A stretch of DNA of 64,000 bases from an uncultured bacterium (GTDB lineage Bacteria; Bacteroidota; Bacteroidia; Bacteroidales; Bacteroidaceae). The notes beneath the pieces were generated by a model that did no database searches, was not told the DNA's origin, and saw only the letters and a program-made list of their open reading frames with translations. Made by a program: the position numbers and the translations under genes. Positions 44,692 to 53,423 of the stretch are shown here, piece after piece; position 1 is the stretch's first letter, and each line of letters opens with the position of its first letter. The stretch covers positions 35,843 to 99,842 of the forward strand of contig CAJMSQ010000005.1 in NCBI GenBank assembly GCA_905216095.1, given 5' to 3'.

Positions 44692-44945
44692 GATTTTAAC
44701 ACTATTTGCTTTTGGCGCGAAAAAGTATTATCTTTGTATAGGAAAACAGGGAAAGGCGGCCGTAGCCGCCTTTTTTCGTATCCGTAAGCCCGTTTCAGGG
44801 AGAAACCGGTCCTATGATGGGAAAAACTACATGGCATGTAGTGGAATTTACAAGCCATGTAGTTCTTTTTATCCCTGCATGTCGGGAAAACTACAAGCCA
44901 TGTACGTCGTCCCGATTGTGCACAAAAGTTAAAAATGTTAATGTC
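44692..44945 (+). repeat. Phased-palindrome element, copy 5
   Basis: A 254-bp copy on the plus strand and the clearest of the family. Promoter TTTG (44705-44708), 20 bases, TATCTTTG (44729-44736). Terminator stem GGCGGC (44755-44760) with GCCGCC (44765-44770), loop CGTA, then six T. Second hairpin GTTTC/GAAAC (44792-44806). Sites start at 44827, 44848, 44870 (half site) and 44891: 21/22/21. End GTTAAAAATGTTAATGTC. It lies between the convergent leuB and EamA genes. Confidence 0.9.
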
Positions 44946-45003
44946 GTAAGGCGGCCGTTCTGCCGTTCCTGCACTGCCGGAACGGCAGAAACGTGTGCCT
45001 GTG

Positions 45004-45930
45004 TCAGCGTCCCCGCGTGAAGATGACGATGAGCACGGCGGGAATGATAAGGCCGATGCCCGCCAGCACGTTCCAGGTGACGGCCTCGTCGAACACAATG
45101 CTGCCGATGGTCACGGCGGTGAGCGGTTCGAGCGCGCCGATGACGGCTGTCATGGTGCTGCCTATGCGTTTCACGGCTGCCACCAGACACAGGTTGGTCA
45201 CGACCGTGCAGACCAGTACGAGCATCGCCAGGTTGCCGGCCTGCGTGGCGGTCGAGATGGTCTGGAAATCATCCTGGCGTATGGCTTCGGCCGCGAAGAT
45301 GGCCGCCCCGATGCCCATGACGTAGAACGTGAGCTTCAGTCCGTCCATGTCGCGGACGCGCGAACGGTTCACGCGGATGATGTACAGGGCGTAGCAACAT
45401 GCGGAAATCATCTCGATGACGACACCGTGCCAGTTGGGCGCGCCGCCGTCGGGCTGCCAGGACAGCACGCCCACGCCGATGACGGCCATGCCTACGGCCG
45501 CTATCGTCGATAACTTGCGCGACTCGTTGTAGAAAGCCATCATCATGACCGCCGTCACCACAGGGTACATGAAATGTATGGTGGTGGCCACTCCGGAACT
45601 GAGGTAGTTGTAACCCTCGTTCAGGAAAAGCGCGGAACCGTCCGAGAGAAATGCCAGATAGGCCAGCGTCACCATCTCGGGCCGCGTGACACGGAACGGT
45701 TTGCGCGTGACGAGCATGTATGCCCCCACGACAATTGTCGCGAACAGGAAACGATAGAAAAGCAGTGAGGGGGTGGACATGCGGTCGGCGGGATTTTCGC
45801 TCAGGCAGATGGGCAGGGCGAACAAAGGAATGAAGCCGTAGCAGATGGCGGCTATGAGGCCGAAGATGACACCGTGCATACCGGTGCGGAAAACAGGGGA
45901 GTGTAATTTCTTTTCAGTATTCTCGTTCAT
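45004..45930 (-). CDS. EamA/DMT-family transporter
   Basis: The 308-residue protein has about ten membrane helices in two EamA repeats (residues 18-150 and 168-305), for example GLIAAICYGFIPLFALP and the late IGALEPLTAVTIGSIVFDEAVTW. Drug/metabolite transporters of this kind export amino acids, sugars or other small molecules; the substrate is not predictable. It follows the MG2-domain gene by 80 bases on the same strand and may be the last gene of that operon. Confidence 0.88.
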   Translation of the reverse strand: MNENTEKKLHSPVFRTGMHGVIFGLIAAICYGFIPLFALPICLSENPADRMSTPSLLFYRFLFATIVVGAYMLVTRKPFRVTRPEMVTLAYLAFLSDGSALFLNEGYNYLSSGVATTIHFMYPVVTAVMMMAFYNESRKLSTIAAVGMAVIGVGVLSWQPDGGAPNWHGVVIEMISACCYALYIIRVNRSRVRDMDGLKLTFYVMGIGAAIFAAEAIRQDDFQTISTATQAGNLAMLVLVCTVVTNLCLVAAVKRIGSTMTAVIGALEPLTAVTIGSIVFDEAVTWNVLAGIGLIIPAVLIVIFTRGR

Positions 45931-46010
45931 GGAGAGTAAGTGTTTTATCCTGATTTAAGGCTTGTTTTTCAATTAATCGGGGCGAGTGTCCGGACGGAGC
46001 GGCGGACGGC

Positions 46011-48692
46011 TCATTGGTCGAAGCTGACGAAACGGCCGTCCTGCGTGATGCCGCGCACCGAAATGCGGATGCGCAACCCGTCGCGTGCATTCCCGAAGAA
46101 CACGGCCGAGGCCCGGCCGGCGGCATCGGTGGACACGCAGGGATTCCAGTAGAGCGTGCGGCGCACGTCGGACATGTCGGGCAAATCGGCGCTGCGGTAG
46201 TCGGGCTGGTAAAAGGTCTTGGGCTGTGCATATCCCTGAATGATGCGCTTGTCCGTGCCGCGGCGCGTCTTGAACAGGGCATAGTCGGGACGGGAATACA
46301 GAAAGACGGCATATTCAGGGCGGTTGCTGCGCGACTGCAGGGCGGCGTACTTCTCGGAAGGCATGAAGCGGCGCCAGGCATTGGGATTCGTCATGATGAC
46401 TACGGATTTCACTTCGTCGGCCCAGATGTCGTCGGCATACTCCTTGTAGACGTTGTCCACAAACAGCACGGCCGAATTCCCGCCAAAGTTGAAGTCGAAA
46501 GTTTCGCCGTCGGGGACGATGCAGCCCTGCTCTTCGGTCGTCGCAGGCTGCAGGCCGACCGAAGTTTCCCCGCCCGACGATTTCGTGTCGCCGCCGCTGA
46601 TGCTCGAAACCGTTTGAGAGGAGGACGTGTGCCGGAACTTGCTGTTCAGTTCGTTGAGCAAGTCCCAGATAAGTCCCACGGAGCGGCCGCGGTCTTTCAT
46701 CAGTTCCACCTCGCGCTCGATGTTGTAATAAATGTCCGCGTACTTCATGCCGCTATGTTCGCCGCCGTTGTACGTATAACGGTTGCCCGTGAAGCCGCGA
46801 TACTTGCCCTTGGCCACGACGTGGGCTTCGCCGAGCATGGATGACAACAAATGGGGGATGGTGTCGCGCCAGGCGAAGAGTTCCGGGCGGTAGTCGGCTG
46901 CGGCATCGGCGGAACGCGTCGGCGGAAGCGGGTTCAGCTCGTCTGGCCCGAACGTGCGCGGCGCTACGTTGAACCAACGGTCGAGCACCACGCGGCTCCA
47001 CTTGCGCTTGCCGTTTTCGTTCTTCGTCGTAATCTGCGCAATCCAGTCTCCCACGTAGTCCACGTTCGACACAAAGGCGAAAGCGCCCAGGCTGTCCGTG
47101 ACAGCGCTTCCCTCGAGGGCGCCGCCGGCGCGTGAGTACATCTTCAGGTTCAGCGACAGGCCGGGATAGGGCACTTCCTTATTGTTGTCGCGCAGCACGC
47201 GGCCGTTGAGCGTGAGTTTGTCTTCGATGGGTTGCGGCAGTTCGAAGGAGTCGCGCCCGCACATCTGTGCAAAAGTGTTGGCAGACCAGCCCTGCACCGC
47301 CAGCAACAGGTCGAGCGCGTACCGATGCGGCGCGTCGTCGGCTTCGAAATAGTATTCGGGAGCGTGTACGTAGCCCTTCAGTTCGGACGAAAGCAGCATG
47401 TCTACCGAAAGGTCCGTGCCGGGACGGCGTACCAGCTCGCCGGCGTCATCGCGGACGGACATCGAGAAGACGGCCTGTACGGGATTTTCCTGTTTGTCCT
47501 TCAGGTTTATCTCCAACGCTATGGGAGAGAAAGCTTTATAGCTTTCGGCATTCTGCCGCACCGTGAGACTGAGGTCGCGCCCGAGGGAATTTTTCCAGAC
47601 CAGGCGGCTGCAGTACGTCCGGCCCGTCTTGTCGAACAGCGCGATGCGGTTCACGCCGTCGTGCAGGGACGTGTTCGGCACAAAAAGCTCGACAGCGCCT
47701 TCACCCACGGTAAGTGTGTCGAAATAGCAGACACGTCCGCGGCACGTGACCGCCAGTCCGAGCAGTCCCGAGGCATCTGCGCCGCCCGACACCAGTACCT
47801 CGACGCCGTCGGGGGCGGGGTTGGCGCGCAGGACGTATGGAACGGCAGGCTCGGGTGCGGGCAAATCGAACTTTTCACCCCGTCCCTCTTTTCCCACACG
47901 GACATAGCCGCGGCCGGATGCGGCCGGCAGTGTGATGAATCCCATGCCGTCGTGCACGGGTGCATAGTCACCGATGAGCTGCCCGGCGTCGTCGTAGACG
48001 AAAAGGCTGTCCGTGCGCGCTTTGCCGCGGCCGTCGGTCAGTTTGTAGGCGATGCGCTGTTCCATGCCCCCGGCACGTTGTCCGCCTTCGGGGAAGAACT
48101 CGGCCGTGACGCGGTTGGCGCCGCCGAAAAGGAACGTGCGGGGATGTGACGGGGCGAGTTGCTGCTCGGTCTCGGGCCTGCGGATGGTCAGTGCGGAGAA
48201 ATCGCCCGCTTCGTGCGGCTTGCCGAACACGGGAACGACGCGCGAGAAACAGGCCTCCGTTCCCCAGTTCACCATCTCGCGGGTATAGGCCCGCAGCTCG
48301 TAGAAACCGGCTTTTATCGGCAGGTCGAGCAGGAATTCCCCGTGTGCCTGGCCCAGGCTGTCTATACGCAGTTGCTTGCGCTCCACTTGTACGCCGTCGG
48401 CATTGAGGAGTTCGACGTAGAGGACGCGGCTCAGGTTGGCGGGACACAGGGACGAGGCGCGCACCACGTAGGCCTTGAACCACAAAGTCTCGCCTTCGAA
48501 GTACGAATTGTTGTCTAAGTGGACGTACACCTTTTCCCGTGGGAAGTTGTGGTCGAACACGGCGGCCTGTCTGAAGCGTGCGAAAAGATAATCAAAATCC
48601 TGTCCCCGTGCGGACAGGGACAGGAAAAGGAACAATAAGGTCGGCAACGCCGCAAACAGGGTCGGCTGCGACGGGAATCGGCGTACGGACAT
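46011..48692 (-). CDS. Large exported MG2-like protein
   Basis: The 893-residue protein has a signal peptide (LFAALPTLLFLFLSLSARG) and an MG2-like macroglobulin strand set near the start (REKVYVHLDNNSYFEGETLWFKAYV). Further beta-sandwich domains follow, including one in residues 200-330. A Ser/Thr-rich, probably disordered stretch (about 720-755) precedes a region resembling the plug domain of TonB-dependent proteins (VLFVDNVYKEYADD). I chose the ATG at 48692, two bases after the punA stop, which begins the signal peptide. Such proteins are common in Bacteroidetes and are of unknown function. The C-terminal part shows no barrel. Confidence 0.75.
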   Translation of the reverse strand: MSVRRFPSQPTLFAALPTLLFLFLSLSARGQDFDYLFARFRQAAVFDHNFPREKVYVHLDNNSYFEGETLWFKAYVVRASSLCPANLSRVLYVELLNADGVQVERKQLRIDSLGQAHGEFLLDLPIKAGFYELRAYTREMVNWGTEACFSRVVPVFGKPHEAGDFSALTIRRPETEQQLAPSHPRTFLFGGANRVTAEFFPEGGQRAGGMEQRIAYKLTDGRGKARTDSLFVYDDAGQLIGDYAPVHDGMGFITLPAASGRGYVRVGKEGRGEKFDLPAPEPAVPYVLRANPAPDGVEVLVSGGADASGLLGLAVTCRGRVCYFDTLTVGEGAVELFVPNTSLHDGVNRIALFDKTGRTYCSRLVWKNSLGRDLSLTVRQNAESYKAFSPIALEINLKDKQENPVQAVFSMSVRDDAGELVRRPGTDLSVDMLLSSELKGYVHAPEYYFEADDAPHRYALDLLLAVQGWSANTFAQMCGRDSFELPQPIEDKLTLNGRVLRDNNKEVPYPGLSLNLKMYSRAGGALEGSAVTDSLGAFAFVSNVDYVGDWIAQITTKNENGKRKWSRVVLDRWFNVAPRTFGPDELNPLPPTRSADAAADYRPELFAWRDTIPHLLSSMLGEAHVVAKGKYRGFTGNRYTYNGGEHSGMKYADIYYNIEREVELMKDRGRSVGLIWDLLNELNSKFRHTSSSQTVSSISGGDTKSSGGETSVGLQPATTEEQGCIVPDGETFDFNFGGNSAVLFVDNVYKEYADDIWADEVKSVVIMTNPNAWRRFMPSEKYAALQSRSNRPEYAVFLYSRPDYALFKTRRGTDKRIIQGYAQPKTFYQPDYRSADLPDMSDVRRTLYWNPCVSTDAAGRASAVFFGNARDGLRIRISVRGITQDGRFVSFDQ

Positions 48693-48693
48693 G

Positions 48694-49503
48694 TCAGATG
48701 CGGCGTATGAGTTCGCGGAATATTTCTGCCATGACGGGCTGCACTGCATTTGCCGCGCGCTGCACTTCTTCGTGGCTGACCTCGACTATTTTTCCTTCGA
48801 CTCCCAGGTCTGTGATGATGCTGATGCCGAACACGCGGATGCCGCAGTGGCGTGCGACGATGACTTCGGGCACGGTGCTCATGCCAACCGCGTCTGCGCC
48901 GAACGTACGATACATCTTGTATTCGGCAGGTGTCTCATAAGTGGGGCCTTGCGTGGCGAGATAAACGCCTTCGACCACGTGAATGCCTTTTTCCCTGACG
49001 ATGTCGCGCGCCATGTCGAGATATGCGCGGTCGTAGGCCTCGCTCATGTCGGGGAAGCGCGGGCCTGTGGGGAAGTTAGGTCCGTGGAGCGGATGCTCGG
49101 GCAGGAAGTTGATGTGGTCGCGGATAAGCATAAGGTCGCCTATCTCGAAGTCGGGATTCACGCCGCCCGCGGCATTGCTCACGAAAAGGTTCTCGATGCC
49201 GAGTTCGTGCATGACCCGCACGGGGAAGGTCACTTGTTTCATGTCGTAGCCCTCGTAAAAGTGGAAGCGGCCCTCGAGTGCCATCACTTCCTTGCCACCT
49301 AAGCGTCCGAACAACAGGCGTCCGCTGTGCCCCTCCACGGTCGAGACGGGGAAGTTAGGGATTTCGCTGTAGGGGAAGGCATCTATGATTTCGATTTCGG
49401 CGGCCAGGCGGCCCAGTCCGGTACCCAGTACGATGGCAGTCTTGGGAGCGGCGGCGGTGCGGGCTTTTATCCACTGCGCCGTCTCTTTAATTTTTTGTAA
49501 CAT
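48694..49503 (-). CDS. punA: Purine-nucleoside phosphorylase
   Basis: The 269-residue protein is a trimeric-type (PNP/MTAP family) purine nucleoside phosphorylase. It has VLGTGLGRLAAEIE at the phosphate loop, VEGHSGRLLFG, LEGRFHFYEGY, SNAAGGVNPDFEIGDLMLI and GMSTVPEVIVARH. It splits inosine and guanosine to base and ribose-1-phosphate. I chose the ATG at 49503 because upstream residues are unlike the family. The start overlaps the lpxK 3' end by 17 bases. Confidence 0.94.
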   Translation of the reverse strand: MLQKIKETAQWIKARTAAAPKTAIVLGTGLGRLAAEIEIIDAFPYSEIPNFPVSTVEGHSGRLLFGRLGGKEVMALEGRFHFYEGYDMKQVTFPVRVMHELGIENLFVSNAAGGVNPDFEIGDLMLIRDHINFLPEHPLHGPNFPTGPRFPDMSEAYDRAYLDMARDIVREKGIHVVEGVYLATQGPTYETPAEYKMYRTFGADAVGMSTVPEVIVARHCGIRVFGISIITDLGVEGKIVEVSHEEVQRAANAVQPVMAEIFRELIRRI

Positions 49504-50539
49504 AGTCGATGATTGTTTGGTTGAACTTGTCGGATGTTTCGTTGAGGAATGTAGTTTCGACGGGTTGCACATGCAGTGCCGCGCACAAGGCGGGTGAGAG
49601 CAAGCGGGCCAGGGGGCGCAAACGCGCGGCGTCCTTTTCGGTGGTGTAGGCCGCCGACCCGTCGGGCAATTTGGCGTAGGCGTCGTTCATCCGTCGCACG
49701 TCTGCCGGCGTAAAGGCATGATGGTCGGGAAAAGTCAAGGCCCGGACCTTCATTCCCTGCGCCTCAAGGTGTCGTTGCAGCGGTCCGGGATGCGCTATGC
49801 CCGTGATGAGTAGGGCTGTCGCCGCATTTCCGCTGCCGGCCGGGCTTTCGTTTCCGACCAGCGGGCGGGGCGTGCCGTATGACAGGGTGGTGAAGTACAG
49901 TTGCTGGCCTTCGGTCGGACGCAGCCGCCGTCTGATGCGCTCCATGTCGGTGACGGTGAGACGGGGCGGGCACTTCGTCACGATGATAATGCGTGCGCGG
50001 CGTGCCCCGCGGCGGCTTTCGCGCAAGCGGCCCGCAGGCAGCAGGCAGTCGTCGGCATATAGTCGTCCGTACTCGGTGAGCAGGATGTAAAGTCCGGCGT
50101 GGACGTAGCGATGCTGATAGGCGTCGTCGAGCAAAACCACGTCGGGCGTCGCGTTTGCTCCGTGGAGCAGACGGTTTATTCCGTGACAGCGGTTCTCGTC
50201 CACGGCGACGGTGACGGCAGGATACTTGTCGTGCATCTGGAACGGCTCGTCGCCCAGTTCGGCCGCCGTCACGCCTTGCGCGGCCCGCACAAAACCGTGC
50301 GTACGCCGGCCGTAGCCGCGACTGAGTACGGCTACGGAACAACGGGGCGAGAGCAAGCGGATGAGATATTCCACGTGGGGCGTCTTACCTGTGCCGCCGA
50401 CGGCCAGATTGCCCACGCAAATCACCGGCAGGGGGAACTTGCGCTGACGCAGGACGCCGATGTCGAAGAGCAGGTTGCGCACAGACGTTACGCAGCCGTA
50501 GACAAGGGCGAAAGGCATTAGGATGAGACGCAGCAACAT
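49487..50539 (-). CDS. lpxK: Tetraacyldisaccharide 4'-kinase
   Basis: The 350-residue protein is LpxK, which phosphorylates the lipid A disaccharide at the 4' position at the inner membrane. It has an N-terminal hydrophobic helix, the P-loop NLAVGGTGKTP (about residues 43-53), the LSRGYGRRT and DDAYQHRYV blocks and the late TFPDHHAFT motif. I chose the ATG at 50539. It lies 172 bases after sppA, with a hairpin in between, and overlaps punA. Confidence 0.94.
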   Translation of the reverse strand: MLLRLILMPFALVYGCVTSVRNLLFDIGVLRQRKFPLPVICVGNLAVGGTGKTPHVEYLIRLLSPRCSVAVLSRGYGRRTHGFVRAAQGVTAAELGDEPFQMHDKYPAVTVAVDENRCHGINRLLHGANATPDVVLLDDAYQHRYVHAGLYILLTEYGRLYADDCLLPAGRLRESRRGARRARIIIVTKCPPRLTVTDMERIRRRLRPTEGQQLYFTTLSYGTPRPLVGNESPAGSGNAATALLITGIAHPGPLQRHLEAQGMKVRALTFPDHHAFTPADVRRMNDAYAKLPDGSAAYTTEKDAARLRPLARLLSPALCAALHVQPVETTFLNETSDKFNQTIIDYVTKN

Positions 50540-50653
50540 GTTTGTATATATAATAAGGTGTATCCTACGCGCCCGGATGTCGGACAAACGGGTTCGCGGA
50601 AGCCTTGCCGGGAGACCGGAAACGGTCTTTCGTCCGTCTGCAACGCTGCAGAG

Positions 50654-50700
50654 CGTCCCCGGGTGCCGGCCGCGCGATACGGTTTCGGCATCCGGGGACG
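50654..50700 (-). terminator. Hairpin between sppA and lpxK
   Basis: CGTCCCCGG..TGCCG pairs with CGGCA..CCGGGGACG, with one unpaired base on each side; no T-run follows on the minus strand. It may weaken or process the transcript between the two genes. Confidence 0.45.
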
Positions 50701-50711
50701 GGTATAAGGCT

Positions 50712-52475
50712 TTAATAGAGATTCGGTTCGAAAGGAATGCGTGCCTGGATGCGTTCTGTCCGGTGCAGTCCGCGGACGAAGCTGAGCGGCAGATAGTATT
50801 CGCCGAGCGCAGCCCGCAGGCGGCTTTCCATATATCCGTCTTTCGATTCGCTTATCAGCTTCTGCATCCAGTCTGTCGCGGCGGGAGACGTTGTGATGCT
50901 GTAGTCTTTCACTTTGGCCAGGGCAGCCGCTTCGGCGATGGCGTCGTCAAGCGTTCCCAGTTTGTCCACCAACTTTATTCCTAAAGCCTGTCGGCCTGTC
51001 CAGACGCGGCCCTGCGCGATGCTGTCCACGGCGGAGACTTTCATGCCACGGCCTTCGGCCACGCGCTTCAGGAACAAGGCGTAACCACGTTCCACGTGGG
51101 CCTGCATGGCACGGCTCTCGTTGGCGTTGAACGGCCGTGACACGGTACCGAAATCGGAAGACTCGTTCGTTTTTACCACATCGAAGTGCAGACCCAGCTT
51201 CTCGGTGAGCAGTCCGCTCGCGTCGGGAATCATTCCAAAGATGCCGATGCTGCCGGTCAGCGTCGTAGGTTCGGCTATGATACGGTTTGCGGCGCACGAC
51301 ATGTAGTAACCGCCCGAAGCGGCCATACCGCCCATCGAGACTACCACGGGCTTTTTCCGCTTCAGCTGCGTCACGGCGCGCCATATCTGTTCGGATGCGT
51401 ATGCGCTGCCGCCGCCCGAGTTGATGCGGAGTACTACTGCCTTCACATTGTCGTCGTTCATGAGTTTGTCCAAGTCTGCCACGACTTTCGGGCCCACGAT
51501 TTCGGCGCTGCCGCCCAGGCCTCCGTTGCTTTCGGCGTCCACAATATTGCCGGCGGCGTAGTAAACGGCCACCTGTCCGTCGCGTCCGGTCTCGGCAGGC
51601 TTGCATTTGGCCAATTCGCGCGGCGTGACGAGGTTCAGTTTCCCGACACCTGCACGGGCGCGGAGGCGGTCACGCACCTCGTCCATGTAGGTCAGGCGGT
51701 CGGCCAGATGCTTCTGCACGTAAACGGAAGCGTCATTGAGCGTAATATAATGGTCGGCGAAAGCATTCAGACTATCCACGGAGAGCTTACGCGAGGCAGA
51801 GACGTCGGCGCAGACGGATGTCCAGATGTCCGAGACGAACGAACTTACCTGTGCACGGTTGGCAGGGCTCATTTCCGTGAGGATGAAAGGTTCTATCGCG
51901 CTCTTGTACGTTCCTACGCGGAACACCTGCATCTTCACACCTATCTTTTCCAGCAGGTCCTTGTAGAAAATGGGTTGCGAGGCGATGCCGTGCCAGTCTA
52001 TCATGCCGGAAGGATTGACAAGGACGGAGTCTGCGGCACTGGCCACGTAGTAAGCGCCTTGTGTGTACACATCTCCGTAGGCCATGATGAACTTTCCGGA
52101 CTTCTTGAATTCGGTCAGGGCGCGGCGTATCTCCTGCAAGGAGGCAAAGTCCGCACTGACGGCACCGCCTTCGATGTAGATACCGGACACGTTCTTGTCG
52201 GTTGCGGCCACCTTGATGGCCGTCAGGATTTCGTCCAAGCCTTGTGACGCTGCGGAGGTATTGCGCAAGAATGCGTCCAACGGGTTCTCTTCGGCGCGTT
52301 CCACGATTTCGCCTTCCAGTTTAAGGTGCAAGACGCTGCCTTTCTGCAGTTCCGGTTGTGAACTGCCGGCGGCTACGATGGCGCCCAACAGTATGAAGAA
52401 CATCAGTCCCATGAGGAACATGACGGAAATCATACCGACAACGACGGCTGCCACTTGTTTGAAAAACTCTTTCAT
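50712..52475 (-). CDS. sppA: Signal peptide peptidase SppA, long form
   Basis: The 587-residue protein is a 67-kDa type SppA (protease IV). One membrane helix (about residues 8-36) anchors it, and two ClpP-like domains face the periplasm. The Ser-Lys dyad is Lys191 in GTYKSAIEP of the first domain and Ser387 in GMAASGGYYMS of the second. It degrades cleaved signal peptides. It follows xth by 45 bases on the same strand. Confidence 0.94.
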   Translation of the reverse strand: MKEFFKQVAAVVVGMISVMFLMGLMFFILLGAIVAAGSSQPELQKGSVLHLKLEGEIVERAEENPLDAFLRNTSAASQGLDEILTAIKVAATDKNVSGIYIEGGAVSADFASLQEIRRALTEFKKSGKFIMAYGDVYTQGAYYVASAADSVLVNPSGMIDWHGIASQPIFYKDLLEKIGVKMQVFRVGTYKSAIEPFILTEMSPANRAQVSSFVSDIWTSVCADVSASRKLSVDSLNAFADHYITLNDASVYVQKHLADRLTYMDEVRDRLRARAGVGKLNLVTPRELAKCKPAETGRDGQVAVYYAAGNIVDAESNGGLGGSAEIVGPKVVADLDKLMNDDNVKAVVLRINSGGGSAYASEQIWRAVTQLKRKKPVVVSMGGMAASGGYYMSCAANRIIAEPTTLTGSIGIFGMIPDASGLLTEKLGLHFDVVKTNESSDFGTVSRPFNANESRAMQAHVERGYALFLKRVAEGRGMKVSAVDSIAQGRVWTGRQALGIKLVDKLGTLDDAIAEAAALAKVKDYSITTSPAATDWMQKLISESKDGYMESRLRAALGEYYLPLSFVRGLHRTERIQARIPFEPNLY

Positions 52476-52520
52476 TGTTATCTGTTTTTATGTAAGGTAT
52501 CTATTGTTCCGTTTCTGCCG

Positions 52521-53276
52521 TCAAATCTGTACGGTCAGTTCGACCGGACAGTGGTCCGAGCCGTATATCTCGTTGTGGATGGCGGCACCGGTCAGCGCGT
52601 CGCGTAGCCGCCCGGACGCAAGGAAGTAATCGATGCGCCAGCCTGCGTTCTTCTCCCGCGCACGAAAGCGGTAGGACCACCAGGAATACCGGTCCGTCGC
52701 GTCGGGATAGAAGTGCCGGAACGTATCCACGAAGCCTGCGTCGAGCAGGACGGAGAAACGTTCGCGCTCTTCGTCGGTGAAGCCCGCGTTGCGGCGGTTC
52801 GTCTTCGGGTTCTTCAGGTCTATCTCCCGGTGGGCCACGTTCAGGTCTCCGCAGACGAGCACCGGTTTCTTCGCGTCAAGCTGCAAGAGGTATTTTCTGA
52901 AGTCATCCTCCCACCGCATACGGTAGTCGAGGCGCCGCAGTCCGTCCTGCGAGTTCGGTGTATAGACCGTGACGAGAAAGAATGCGTCGAACTCCAGCGT
53001 GATGACGCGCCCCTCGCGGTCGTGCTCCTCGATGCCCAGTCCGTAAGTCACCGAGAGCGGATGCTGCCGCGTGAAGACGGCCGTACCCGAGTATCCCTTT
53101 TTCTCGGCATAGTTCCAGTAGCTCTCATATCCCTCGAACGACAAGTCAAGCTGTCCCGCCTGCATCTTTGTCTCCTGCAGGCAGAATACGTCGGCGTCGA
53201 GCGCGGCGAATGATTCGCGGAAGCCTTTCTCACAACAAGCCCGCAGCCCGTTTACGTTCCAAGAAATCAGTTTCAT
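52521..53276 (-). CDS. xth: Exodeoxyribonuclease III
   Basis: The 251-residue protein is an exonuclease III/AP endonuclease for base excision repair. It has [20 protein letters not shown] with the metal Glu, CGDLNVAH, the [16 protein letters not shown] block and GSDHCPVEL with the catalytic His. I chose the ATG at 53276, which starts this motif. The promoter at 53344-53313 lies just upstream. It is the first gene of the minus-strand cluster that continues to sppA. Confidence 0.95.
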   Translation of the reverse strand: MKLISWNVNGLRACCEKGFRESFAALDADVFCLQETKMQAGQLDLSFEGYESYWNYAEKKGYSGTAVFTRQHPLSVTYGLGIEEHDREGRVITLEFDAFFLVTVYTPNSQDGLRRLDYRMRWEDDFRKYLLQLDAKKPVLVCGDLNVAHREIDLKNPKTNRRNAGFTDEERERFSVLLDAGFVDTFRHFYPDATDRYSWWSYRFRAREKNAGWRIDYFLASGRLRDALTGAAIHNEIYGSDHCPVELTVQI

Positions 53277-53312
53277 GTATATATCAAAGATGAAAAAATC
53301 CGAAATTGCGAA

Positions 53313-53344
53313 CAAATATAGGTAACTTCCATCGAAACACCAAA
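53313..53344 (-). promoter_or_regulatory. xth-sppA operon promoter
   Basis: TTTG (53344-53341), 20 bases, TATATTTG (53320-53313) on the minus strand. It supports the xth start at 53276. Confidence 0.85.
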
Positions 53345-53364
53345 GCTATTCCACTTTTTTTCCC

Positions 53365-53372
53365 TAACTTTG
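53365..53372 (+). promoter_or_regulatory. -7 box for the DUF1573 gene
   Basis: TAACTTTG, 51 bases before the ATG; no clear -33 box. It is divergent from the xth promoter. Confidence 0.6.
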
Positions 53373-53423
53373 CGCTGACCCGAAGCCGTTCGGGCCGCAT
53401 TTTCCCTGCAAAGACACATTCCT

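Noticed and set aside
44827..44905. Palindrome arrays as a CRISPR or iteron origin
   Set aside because: The repeats are too short for CRISPR, have only 6-7 bp between them, and recur unchanged at many loci without cas or rep genes.
47232..48149. A 305-codon open frame opposite the MG2-like gene
   Set aside because: Shadow of the real gene; no start signal or family match.
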